8,630 bases of DNA from Methanoregula sp. Lineage in GTDB: Archaea; Halobacteriota; Methanomicrobia; Methanomicrobiales; Methanospirillaceae. Below, piece after piece: positions 1-6,476 of this stretch. The position numbers were made by a program, and so were the translations under genes. How positions within the stretch are numbered: the first letter of the stretch is position 1; the number at the start of each line of letters is the position of its first letter. The notes beneath the pieces are model-generated. The model was not told the DNA's origin. It saw only the letters and a program-made list of their open reading frames with translations, and did not search any database. Location of the stretch: the NCBI GenBank assembly GCA_026394695.1, contig JAPKXT010000051.1:1-8630 (forward strand). Reading direction: 5' to 3'.

Positions 1-978
1 TCCAACGACCCCGAGAATCAAAGCCTCGTAAAGGAACATCGACATCACTTCTTTTCGCTGTGCTCCGATGCTGCGCATGATGCCAATCTCCTTGATCCGT
101 TCGGTCACAGACATCATCATGATATTGAGGATGGAAACACCAGCAACCAGCATCGATATGCCCCCGATTGCCGACACGAAGGTGGTGATCTGGCCGAATG
201 CTGAAAAGATGGTTTCCATCGTCTTACGCGTGTCCACAACGTCAACGATTTTATCCCGCTTGTTCATCTGGTTCTCTATAGCGGTTTTAACGGCCGGGAG
301 GTCATCCAGATTCTTCACCTTGACAACCACCTTGTCGTAATCGTTGCGATCATATGTCTGGTCAAACCAGTCCTTTGTAACGACTATTGCGGAGTCGGTG
401 CTGACATCAAAAGCCATACCGCGTTCCTCAATGATACCGGTGACCCGTAGTGTACCTTTATCTCCGTCAGTACCGATTGCGATCCGGGATCCGACCTTGA
501 CATTGTGGTCCTCAGCAAATGTTGATCCCACGAGGCACCCCGAATCACCACGGCTGTATCCCCCCTCTTTCAATTTAAGAAGGTCTGGAACATCATCCGG
601 GTTAAGACCGTAGATGGCTGCAACGATATCATCGCTTCCTACACCGAGTTTCATGCGATCCGAAGTCTGAAGTATAGGGATCGCTACATTCGGAGCAGAA
701 GCACGTTTTATTTGCTGGAAATTTTGTTCTGTTATTCTGAGTGATGACGCCCCCCCAGCCCCCCCACCGAAACCCCCCATTGTGCCTCCGACGTGGGGTG
801 TTACAATCACACTGTCACCGACTGTTTTCAGGCTGTCTGAAACGGTGAGCACCAGACTATTGCCGAGAATACCCATCGATGCGATCGCAACGACACCGAT
901 AACGATTCCCAGCATGGCAAGCGATGACCGGAGGAGGTGGATCCTGAGATTCCTTTTTGCAATTTCCCAAAAAATCAT
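1..978 (-). CDS. MacB/FtsX-type ABC transporter permease, C-terminus cut by window edge
   Basis: Membrane subunit of a MacB-like ABC transporter, working with the ATPase encoded just upstream. The start at 978 overlaps the ATPase stop as ATGA, and GGGAGGAT (985-992) lies 6 nt before it. The 326 codons visible show a short cytoplasmic N-terminus (MIFWEIAKRNL), TM1 at about residues 18-40, a large extracytoplasmic MacB periplasmic-core-like domain at about 45-260, and TM2 from about 265. After TM2 comes the conserved FtsX cytoplasmic motif ERIKEIGIMRSIGA (293-306), then the beginning of TM3. Family members have about 400 residues, so roughly the last 75 (remainder of TM3, plus TM4) lie outside the window. 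A glycine-rich segment (64-77) follows TM1. MacB-type permeases use mechanotransmission to move peptides, lipoproteins or drugs across the envelope. The substrate here is unknown; annotation as a 'macrolide exporter' would be over-specific. Confidence 0.93.
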   Translation of the reverse strand, partial: MIFWEIAKRNLRIHLLRSSLAMLGIVIGVVAIASMGILGNSLVLTVSDSLKTVGDSVIVTPHVGGTMGGFGGGAGGASSLRITEQNFQQIKRASAPNVAIPILQTSDRMKLGVGSDDIVAAIYGLNPDDVPDLLKLKEGGYSRGDSGCLVGSTFAEDHNVKVGSRIAIGTDGDKGTLRVTGIIEERGMAFDVSTDSAIVVTKDWFDQTYDRNDYDKVVVKVKNLDDLPAVKTAIENQMNKRDKIVDVVDTRKTMETIFSAFGQITTFVSAIGGISMLVAGVSILNIMMMSVTERIKEIGIMRSIGAQRKEVMSMFLYEALILGVVG

Positions 979-1652
979 TCCACTATCCTCCCGTCTGCAA
1001 TACGAATAGTTCTCCGGGAATATTTTGCGATATTCGGGTCATGCGTAACCATGATAATCGTCGTGCCCTTCCGGTTGAGTTCTGTCATCAGATCCATAAT
1101 GCCGGCACCGGTCTTTGAATCAAGGTTTCCTGTTGGTTCATCGCAGAGCAGGATGTCAGGATCATTGATGAGTGCCCGGGCAATAGCGACTCTCTGCTGC
1201 TGACCCCCAGAGACTTCCATGGGTGTGTGGGTAAAGAGCGAATCATCCAGCTGAACCGACCGGAGCACTTCTTTTCCCTTCTCCGGATCCACCTCTTTTT
1301 GGGATTTAAGCATCATCGGGAACGTTACATTCTCTATGATGTTCAATAACGGGAAGAGGTTGAAATACTGGAAGATAAATCCGATCCGGTCCCTCCGGAG
1401 ATCGGTAAGATCTTTATCGGACATGTCCCCGGTACGGGTTCCACGGATATAAATGTCTCCGGATGTTGGCGTGTCGAGACACCCCATCAGGTTGAGGAGA
1501 GTAGACTTTCCTGAACCCGAAGGTCCCATGACCGAGATGAATTCACCCCGGTTAACCTGGAAAGAAATACCCTCCAGAGCAGTTACGTCACCAGCAGGTA
1601 ACGGGTACACTTTCGTTACATCCTGAAACACCATGACCGGCTGTTCGTTCAT
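975..1652 (-). CDS. ABC transporter ATP-binding protein, LolD/MacB type
   Basis: Cytoplasmic ATPase that powers the downstream FtsX-type permease. All nucleotide-binding motifs are intact in 225 residues: A-loop Tyr near 16, Walker A GPSGSGKST (43-51), Q-loop Gln95, signature VSGGQQQR (147-154), Walker B ending in DEP (171-173) with catalytic Glu172, D-loop GNLD (175-178) and switch His204 (MVTHD). Length and the signature sequence are typical of the LolD/MacB/FtsE branch (COG1136). The start at 1652 lies 7 bp after the stop of the COG1361 gene. A weak SD-like AGAAGTGA overlaps that stop, implying translational coupling. The stop overlaps the permease start by 4 bp. The family is certain; the transported substrate cannot be read from this subunit. 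Confidence 0.97.
   Translation of the reverse strand: MNEQPVMVFQDVTKVYPLPAGDVTALEGISFQVNRGEFISVMGPSGSGKSTLLNLMGCLDTPTSGDIYIRGTRTGDMSDKDLTDLRRDRIGFIFQYFNLFPLLNIIENVTFPMMLKSQKEVDPEKGKEVLRSVQLDDSLFTHTPMEVSGGQQQRVAIARALINDPDILLCDEPTGNLDSKTGAGIMDLMTELNRKGTTIIMVTHDPNIAKYSRRTIRIADGRIVE
985..992 (-). promoter_or_regulatory. Shine-Dalgarno site for the permease, inside the ATPase gene
   Basis: The minus strand reads GGGAGGAT, then 6 nt, then ATG at 978. The match to the archaeal 16S anti-SD is strong. It fixes the permease start at the ATGA overlap and suggests coupled translation of the two ABC subunits. Confidence 0.8.
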
Positions 1653-1659
1653 GGATGGT

Positions 1660-2826
1660 TCACTTCTTGATTTTTTTCAGGTAAATAATCCATCCGCCAA
1701 TGAATATCGCAAGGATCGCGATCACTGCAATGATCGGGATAATGGGAAGACCTGTGTTCGAGGCTGCCGCACCCGCTAAAGATGAAGAAAGCTTCACATC
1801 CTGAACGGAATTGTATATGTTCCCATCGGCATCCTTGAAGGATAACTGGAGTGGAATGGTCTCGGCATCCGTTGCAGAGAATGTCACCTCGAAACTGCCG
1901 AAATCATCAGGCTTGAGAGCGCCGACGACATAGTTCTTGTAGGGATCCTGCGGAACTGCTGGTGAGAGGGTAGTAACCATAACGGTATTTGCGGTTTCGA
2001 GACCGGCATTATTGACGTCGCCGGTAATGTGGTAGATGCCGGCATCGCTTTTTACCTGCACGTTGCTGATGACGGGATTTGCCTGTTTCTTATCAACACC
2101 AAAGGTGATGGGGAGATCCATTTTAACAGTATGGGGATTATCACCATTGTCATAGTTCAGGTTAAGGTGGAGGGTTGTTGGCTGATCTGCCGTTACTGAA
2201 AAATTAACCGGTATTTTGGCACCGGAATTAATATCCCCGACAAAGAGTATCGGGGGTGTTGCAGTAATTCCTGTACCCGAAATATCGAGTATGATGTTCT
2301 TTACCGAATTCCCGCGGGGATTTGCTACCTGCGCATAGATAATCTTTTTCTTTCCCTGGGAGAATGTATCCGGTTTGTCGAGTATGGCCAGTACAAGCGG
2401 TGTATCTTCAATCTTGACCTTTGCCCGGTAATAAAGGCTGTCCGCATCGCGGAAGCTTAAGGAAAATGTAGGGAAGTATATCCCATTGAGGCCATCAGCA
2501 GTTATGGAAAATGTAAATGATTGGGTCTGCGCTGGACCGAGGTTGGACGAGGTATCATAGGCAGAGCTTGTTGATATTATTGTGTCACTGGATAATTGTG
2601 CATGATTCACTACAATTCCCGTATCAGTATTGCCGTTCGTGACTTCTATGGTAAGGGTGCCCGTATCCCCCGGGAAAAAAACCTCGGGATCGTATGTTGC
2701 CGAGGACACATACACTTTGTCTGCAGCAACAATTGATTCAGGTGTGGAGAACCCGGCAACTACGCCAACCATGGCGCCAGCGAGCAGCACAAGGGTGAAC
2801 AGGGAAATATATCGTGCAGTTTTCAT
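1660..2826 (-). CDS. Secreted, membrane-anchored COG1361 (S-layer-like) protein with Ig/CARDB-like repeats
   Basis: Predicted extracytoplasmic protein of 388 residues. The N-terminus has a Sec-type signal: MKTARY, then a hydrophobic stretch at about 8-25. Three beta-rich segments of about 100 residues follow (roughly 37-140, 143-243, 250-346). The middle one contains the COG1361-style pattern of a conserved G-D-I-N-S-G turn (197-202) leading into a VNFSVTAD strand. A hydrophobic helix at about 360-383 and a basic tail (LKKIKK) anchor the C-terminus, leaving most of the protein outside the cell. Its start abuts the Yip1-like gene stop (TAAATG), with GGTGAT 4 nt before the ATG. COG1361 proteins are common in methanogens and are often called S-layer proteins without proof. 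Its place between a membrane protein and an ABC exporter suggests an accessory or substrate-handling role, which is inference. Confidence 0.85.
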   Translation of the reverse strand: MKTARYISLFTLVLLAGAMVGVVAGFSTPESIVAADKVYVSSATYDPEVFFPGDTGTLTIEVTNGNTDTGIVVNHAQLSSDTIISTSSAYDTSSNLGPAQTQSFTFSITADGLNGIYFPTFSLSFRDADSLYYRAKVKIEDTPLVLAILDKPDTFSQGKKKIIYAQVANPRGNSVKNIILDISGTGITATPPILFVGDINSGAKIPVNFSVTADQPTTLHLNLNYDNGDNPHTVKMDLPITFGVDKKQANPVISNVQVKSDAGIYHITGDVNNAGLETANTVMVTTLSPAVPQDPYKNYVVGALKPDDFGSFEVTFSATDAETIPLQLSFKDADGNIYNSVQDVKLSSSLAGAAASNTGLPIIPIIAVIAILAIFIGGWIIYLKKIKK

Positions 2827-3495
2827 TTACATCACCGCCATTGAGTAGACCATATAGAGAATATACGCGACAACCGGTATACCGACGCACAGTGCTGCAT
2901 CACGGGGTGAAAGTTTCCGTGAGTGCTGCATGCCGAAGATCCAGATGTTGGCACTCCAGAGGAGAAATACAATCGAGATGATTGAAGTGATCTGGGTCAT
3001 CTCCATCATTGCAGGATCATGCATCAGGGCTTTAACTGCTTCCTGGATCAGCTGGGGGTCCTGGGCTGCTGTCGAAGTAATCTGGGGAACTATTACTCTT
3101 GGGAGATACTGCAGCGCTACAATAAGGGTAAGTATCGCCCCGAAAATCTGGGGAAGAAATCCATATCCTACAAACTCAAGCAATCTTTTAAATGTCCCTT
3201 CACCCTTGAACAATGAGGATATGAGATAGAATAGGCCAGCCCATATCACCCAGAAGACGAATACCCCAAATAATGCACCAAGAATAGTGGAAATGGCGAT
3301 AATCGATTCCATGCCGGGAATCAATCCTGCCATCATCTTTCCTGTTAATCCACCGATTAAATACGCGTATACTGCTGACACAATCCCCAGCGCAAGTACG
3401 ATAAGTCCGGGAATTTTAAGACTTTCCTTTTCCACGATCGCATCCTGGAAGAATCCCCCGGGTTTGATCAGAACTTCGAAAAGTGAATGTTTCAT
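2827..3495 (-). CDS. Yip1-family polytopic membrane protein
   Basis: Integral membrane protein of 222 residues and first gene of the operon. It begins with a cytoplasmic segment (MKHSLFEVLIKPGGFF) typical of archaeal and bacterial Yip1 domain proteins, in which a short 'P..F' motif precedes the first helix. Hydrophobic helices lie at about 30-50, 66-96 (long, possibly two), 113-130, 169-188 and 201-219. A hydrophilic loop (about 132-165) separates the third and fourth. The start at 3495 is supported by AGGTGAT ending 6 nt upstream; an ATG 5 nt earlier (3500) is out of frame and stops after two codons. The biochemical role of prokaryotic Yip1 proteins is not established. Adjacency to the COG1361 and MacB-like genes suggests it belongs to the same membrane system. 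Confidence 0.82.
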   Translation of the reverse strand: MKHSLFEVLIKPGGFFQDAIVEKESLKIPGLIVLALGIVSAVYAYLIGGLTGKMMAGLIPGMESIIAISTILGALFGVFVFWVIWAGLFYLISSLFKGEGTFKRLLEFVGYGFLPQIFGAILTLIVALQYLPRVIVPQITSTAAQDPQLIQEAVKALMHDPAMMEMTQITSIISIVFLLWSANIWIFGMQHSRKLSPRDAALCVGIPVVAYILYMVYSMAVM

Positions 3496-3501
3496 GCCAT
3501 A

Positions 3502-3508
3502 ATCACCT
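3502..3508 (-). promoter_or_regulatory. Strong Shine-Dalgarno site of the operon's first gene
   Basis: AGGTGAT on the minus strand is followed by 6 nt and ATG at 3495. It decides the start against the out-of-frame ATG at 3500 and shows that this transcript has a leader. Confidence 0.8.
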
Positions 3509-3570
3509 GTTCCGCTCTTATAATTTTTTGTTGTTGCAGAAATAACAACTCCTTTACAGATAATATCTAG

Positions 3571-3581
3571 AGTATATTAAT
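3571..3581 (-). promoter_or_regulatory. Possible TATA box for the Yip1-COG1361-ABC operon
   Basis: On the minus strand the AT-rich sequence ATTAATATACT could be a TBP site. A start about 25 bp downstream would fall near 3550, giving a leader of about 55 nt with room for the SD. A second AT-rich element, TTATAA (3519-3524), is less likely because it would put the start at or inside the SD. Weak evidence, based on position and composition only. Confidence 0.35.
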
Positions 3582-3635
3582 GGTATGGAAGGCGGAATCA
3601 AAAGTGTTTTTTCTGCGTTCACCTGGTAGGAATTA

Positions 3636-3655
3636 CCTTCAATACCTATTGAGGG
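3636..3655. repeat. Imperfect inverted repeat, operator-like palindrome
   Basis: Arms CCTTCAAT and ATTGAGGG pair over 8 positions with one T-G wobble around a central ACCT (an extra inner A-T pair is possible as DNA). No T-tract follows on either strand, so it is not an obvious terminator. It lies about 55-85 bp upstream of the candidate operon TATA box, where a regulator could bind. Function unknown. Confidence 0.45.
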
Positions 3656-3844
3656 CGGTATGCGGAAGAGGTTTCATCCCCTGGCTGGAATAAATAAACG
3701 GCATGACATCACACCTATGTCTAGAATTGAGGTATCAGAGAAATATTCTCATCATTTATCTTTACTTTACTTTGCAGCTTCTTCATTTCGGGCATGGTAG
3801 TGATCGAATTTTAATGCACAGACATCTCCAGAAATTTTCAAACT

Positions 3845-3850
3845 TGTACA
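3845..3850. promoter_or_regulatory. Putative TRP box 1 (TGTACA), upstream side of the trpB2 TATA box
   Basis: The palindromic hexamer TGTACA lies just upstream of the BRE/TATA region. TGTACA is the reported consensus bound by the TrpY repressor of Methanothermobacter thermautotrophicus. Only two copies exist in the window, and both are in this promoter. The adjoining bases also repeat: TTGTACA followed by ACAATG, directly here and after 2 extra bases at box 2. Confidence 0.6.
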
Positions 3851-3856
3851 ACAATG

Positions 3857-3864
3857 TATATATT
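3857..3864 (+). promoter_or_regulatory. TATA box of trpB2
   Basis: TATATATT is a near-ideal archaeal TBP site. Its centre is about 26 bp before the ATG at 3886, so transcription should begin at or within a few bases of the start codon. No SD precedes that ATG, which agrees with a leaderless mRNA. The last T touches the second TTGTACA repeat, so a protein bound there would compete with TBP/TFB or RNA polymerase. Confidence 0.75.
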
Positions 3865-3870
3865 TGTACA
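3865..3870. promoter_or_regulatory. Putative TRP box 2 (TGTACA), between TATA box and start site
   Basis: Second copy of the palindromic hexamer, exactly 20 bp from the first (about two helical turns, hence on the same DNA face). It sits immediately downstream of the TATA box and 15 bp before the ATG, a position expected to block promoter access when occupied. Confidence 0.6.
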
Positions 3871-3885
3871 CTACAATGACTATGT

Positions 3886-5244
3886 ATGCAGACAAAAATC
3901 CTTCTCGATGAGGAGCAGATACCAAAAAAATGGTATAATGTTCAGGCGGATCTGAAATCACCGCTCGATCCACCGCTCCATCCCAAGACCCAGAAACCAA
4001 TTGGGCCTGCGGATCTTTCAGCGATTTTCCCGATGGAGCTGATCCGGCAGGAAGTCACGACCGACCGCCATATCGACATCCCGGAAGACGTGCGGGACGT
4101 ACTGCGGCTCTGGAGGCCGAGCCCGCTCTACCGTGCCCACCGGCTTGAAAAATTCCTGAAAACACCAGCGAAGATTTACTACAAGTGGGAAGGCGTCAGT
4201 CCCGCAGGGAGTCATAAACCCAACACTGCGGTCCCGCAGGCGTATTATAACATGAAGGCGGGAGTAGAGAGGATTGCCACCGAGACCGGTGCCGGGCAGT
4301 GGGGCTCAGCGCTCGCATTTGCAACGATGCTCTATGATCTGGAGTGCACCATCTACATGGTCCGGTCAAGCTACACGCAGAAACCCTACCGGAAATCGAT
4401 GATGCGCGTCTGGGGAGCAGAATGCATCCCCAGCCCAAGCACCAAGACGAATGCCGGCCGTGCAATGCTCGAAAAAGACCCCGATACCCCGGGAAGTCTG
4501 GGAATGGCCATATCGGAAGCGGTTGAAGATGCCGCCAGCCACAGCAACACTAACTACGCACTTGGTTCGGTGTTGAACCATGTCTGTCTCCACCAGACCG
4601 TAATAGGACTCGAATGCCGCGAGCAGCTGGCAATGGTCGACGAATACCCCGACGTAGTGATCGGGTGTGTCGGTGGCGGGTCCAACTTCGCCGGCATCTC
4701 GTTCCCGTTTGCCGGGGACAAACTGACCGGGAAGCACAAGGATGTGGATATTATCGGTGTTGAACCGGCATCCTGCCCAACGCTGACAAAGGGGTTATTC
4801 ACGTACGATCTTGCCGATGAAGCAGGTTACACTCCGCTTCTCAAGATGTTTACATTGGGCCATGACTTTGTTCCACCCGCCATGCATGCAGGGGGTCTCC
4901 GTTACCATGGCGATTCCCCGATTGTCTCACGGCTTGTGAATGACGGTGTTATGCGGGCTGTTGCCTACCACCAGAGCGAAGTCTTTGATGCAGCCCAGAC
5001 CTTTGCCCGCACTGAAGGGATTATTGTCGCACCCGAGACCTCCCATGCGGTAAAATCTGCGATTGATGAAGCGCTTGCCTGTAAAAAGACGGGTGAGACA
5101 AAGACGATCCTCTTCAATTGTTCCGGCCATGGCAATTTCGATATGTCGGCATACGATGCTTATTATGCAAAGGAACTGGTGGACTATGAGTACCCGGATG
5201 AGCTGATCAAGGAGTCACTTGCCCGGATACCCAAAATTTCCTAA
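3886..5244 (+). CDS. trpB2: TrpB2-type tryptophan synthase beta chain (PLP enzyme)
   Basis: Cytoplasmic PLP enzyme that condenses indole with L-serine (or possibly O-phosphoserine in some relatives) to form L-tryptophan. The 452 residues match the longer TrpB2 class rather than TrpB1 (about 400). The Schiff-base lysine is Lys111 in GSHKPNTA; TrpB2 has HKPN where TrpB1 has HKIN. The catalytic glutamate is Glu133 in ETGAGQWG. The PLP phosphate loop is GGGSN (263-267), and the C-terminal SGHGNFD (413-419) supplies the serine facing the pyridine nitrogen. The N-terminal extension (about 1-75) is also typical of TrpB2. No trpA or other trp gene lies beside it, consistent with a stand-alone indole-salvage role proposed for TrpB2. 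The start is fixed by promoter spacing, since nearby ATGs at 3876 and 3882 are out of frame. Regulation by a TrpY-like repressor is suggested by the two TGTACA boxes. Confidence 0.95.
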   Translation: MQTKILLDEEQIPKKWYNVQADLKSPLDPPLHPKTQKPIGPADLSAIFPMELIRQEVTTDRHIDIPEDVRDVLRLWRPSPLYRAHRLEKFLKTPAKIYYKWEGVSPAGSHKPNTAVPQAYYNMKAGVERIATETGAGQWGSALAFATMLYDLECTIYMVRSSYTQKPYRKSMMRVWGAECIPSPSTKTNAGRAMLEKDPDTPGSLGMAISEAVEDAASHSNTNYALGSVLNHVCLHQTVIGLECREQLAMVDEYPDVVIGCVGGGSNFAGISFPFAGDKLTGKHKDVDIIGVEPASCPTLTKGLFTYDLADEAGYTPLLKMFTLGHDFVPPAMHAGGLRYHGDSPIVSRLVNDGVMRAVAYHQSEVFDAAQTFARTEGIIVAPETSHAVKSAIDEALACKKTGETKTILFNCSGHGNFDMSAYDAYYAKELVDYEYPDELIKESLARIPKIS

Positions 5245-5245
5245 T

Positions 5246-5256
5246 TCCCCTTTTTT
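5246..5256 (+). terminator. Pyrimidine/T tract between trpB2 and the next gene, possible intrinsic terminator
   Basis: The 12 bp between the trpB2 stop and the next ATG consist of TT, CCCC and six Ts. Archaeal RNA polymerases can terminate at T-runs without a hairpin, so partial termination is possible. Six Ts is a modest signal, and the tight spacing equally suits read-through into the next gene. Confidence 0.35.
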
Positions 5257-6357
5257 ATGAAGAAGATCGGTTTTCTCATCAACCCTATTGCGGGTATGGG
5301 TGGAGCGGTGGGGCTCAAGGGAACCGACGGCAAGTTGAGTGAAGCCACTGTCCGCGGGGCAGTTCCTCAGGCAGAAAACCGTGCAAAAATTACTCTGCAG
5401 GCTCTTAAGAATAAACAAAACCTGATATTCCTGTCACCTTCCGGTAGAATGGGGGAAGACGCACTGAAAGAAACTGTCAGGGAGCGTATTCAGGTTGTCA
5501 GCCATCCGGTAAATGACAGTACTGCACAGGATACAAAGATTGCAGCACAGCGGTTTATTGAAGAAGGTGTTGATTTGATCCTTTTCTGTGGTGGTGACGG
5601 TACCGCCCGGGACATTTTTGATGTGGTGGGTCGGAATGTACCTATCCTCGGCATCCCGGCTGGAGTGAAGATGTACTCAGGCGTTTTTGCTATTGATCCG
5701 GCAACAGCAGCCGAACTTGTTTCCGGTGATGAGAATGTAGTTCTTCGGGATTCAGAAGTTATGGATGTGGATGAAGATGCTTACCGGGCGGGAGAACTGA
5801 AAACACACCTTTATGGGATTGCCCGTGTCCCGTCACTGGAAGGAAAAACACAGTTCTCAAAACAGATATTCGAAGAAGCAGATGAAGACCGGGCAAAAGA
5901 GGAAATAGGGCGTTTTATTGAGGAGGTAATGCTTCCGGACACGCTCTATATCCTTGGGGCGGGAACGACAACCGAGTTCATTGCCCGCAGTGTCGGTGTC
6001 AGGAAAACCCTGCTCGGTGTAGATGTAATAAAAAACAGAAAAATTGTTGCGCAGGATGCAGATGAAAAAACTCTGCTTTACCTGATAGAAAAGGAAAAAG
6101 ATGTACGGATCATCGTGAGTCCCATAGGTGCTCAAGGGTTTATTCTCGGACGGGGAAATCAACAAATTAGTTCACAGGTTGTATCGCATGTTGGGATAAA
6201 AAAAATCATTGTGGTGGCTACACCGCATAAACTACGGGAAACTCCCGTCCTCTATGTTGATTCGGGTGACCCGGTGCTTGACCGGGAATTTGGTGATTCT
6301 GTGCAGGTCATTTCCGGATACCGCATAGCACAACGGAAGAAAATTCACCAGCCCTGA
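5257..6357 (+). CDS. COG3199 ATP-NAD kinase-like protein (AcoX-like family)
   Basis: Probable cytoplasmic nucleotide-binding protein of 366 residues from the NAD kinase/diacylglycerol kinase superfamily. The N-terminus has the family strand and loop FLINPIAGMGG (6-16) and the hallmark GGDGT motif is at 112-116, followed by a conserved GIPAGVKMYS segment (132-141). The C-terminal half carries LGAGTTTE (233-240), then SPIGAQGFILGRGNQQ (288-303) typical of COG3199. Members are annotated as predicted ATP- or polyphosphate-dependent NAD kinases, or as AcoX; I know of no firm demonstration of the reaction for this subgroup. The ATG at 5257 gives the canonical N-terminus (MKKIGFLINP), yet the preceding 12 bp are all pyrimidine with no SD and no clear TATA box at the right distance. 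Translation may therefore depend on coupling to trpB2. Confidence 0.88.
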   Translation: MKKIGFLINPIAGMGGAVGLKGTDGKLSEATVRGAVPQAENRAKITLQALKNKQNLIFLSPSGRMGEDALKETVRERIQVVSHPVNDSTAQDTKIAAQRFIEEGVDLILFCGGDGTARDIFDVVGRNVPILGIPAGVKMYSGVFAIDPATAAELVSGDENVVLRDSEVMDVDEDAYRAGELKTHLYGIARVPSLEGKTQFSKQIFEEADEDRAKEEIGRFIEEVMLPDTLYILGAGTTTEFIARSVGVRKTLLGVDVIKNRKIVAQDADEKTLLYLIEKEKDVRIIVSPIGAQGFILGRGNQQISSQVVSHVGIKKIIVVATPHKLRETPVLYVDSGDPVLDREFGDSVQVISGYRIAQRKKIHQP

Positions 6358-6476
6358 AGTGCAACCGGATTGAGTGAGTACCCGGGGCAAACCGTTCCTG
6401 TTATACACCTCACCGTATAGACGGTATGAAGGCTATATTGACATTCATCCTGTTTAAAAAAGAAGGTTTAGGTTTA
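6358..6476. other. 119-bp convergent intergenic region
   Basis: This separates the convergent COG3199 and MFS genes. It contains a short hairpin ACCGT-ATAG-ACGGT (6412-6425), too weak to call a terminator, and an A6 run (6456-6461) that is a T6 tract for the MFS transcript. No gene is seen. Confidence 0.5.
6456..6461 (-). terminator. T-tract terminator candidate after the MFS gene
   Basis: Six consecutive Ts on the minus strand begin 15 bp after the MFS stop codon. A T-run close behind a stop codon is the common archaeal intrinsic termination signal. No stem-loop directly precedes it. Confidence 0.4.

Larger units (their letters stand above)
3496..3885. other. 390-bp divergent intergenic regulatory region
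   Basis: This AT-rich stretch separates the minus-strand ABC operon from plus-strand trpB2. It holds the operon's SD and possible TATA box at the left, an imperfect palindrome at 3636-3655, and the trpB2 promoter with its paired TGTACA boxes at 3845-3870. The middle (about 3660-3840) contains no recognisable gene. Its only ATG-initiated reading frame of any note is 27 codons (3717-3800), without a convincing signal. No tRNA or riboswitch fold was recognised. Confidence 0.7.

Noticed and set aside
3530..3549. Inverted repeat GTTGTT/AACAAC upstream of the Yip1-like gene
   Set aside because: Six low-complexity base pairs with an 8-nt loop; expected by chance and with no supporting signal.
3717..3800. 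Short plus-strand frame of 27 codons (starts MSRIEVSEKY) with an AATAAATAAA element about 25 bp upstream
   Set aside because: The spacing could fit a leaderless peptide, but the AT element is a poor TATA box, the peptide is unrecognisable and has only one Trp, and such frames arise by chance in AT-rich spacers.
3767..4000. Minus-strand open frame of 77 codons across the trpB2 promoter and start
   Set aside because: It overlaps a well-supported promoter and the trpB2 N-terminus, has no SD, and its sequence resembles no family.
4366..4737. Antisense open frame of 123 codons inside trpB2
   Set aside because: It is a shadow of the strongly conserved trpB2 frame, caused by codon bias; no motif or ribosome site.
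6412..6425. Hairpin ACCGT-ATAG-ACGGT as a bidirectional terminator
   Set aside because: Only 5 bp of stem with mismatches beyond it, and no adjacent T-tract on the plus strand.
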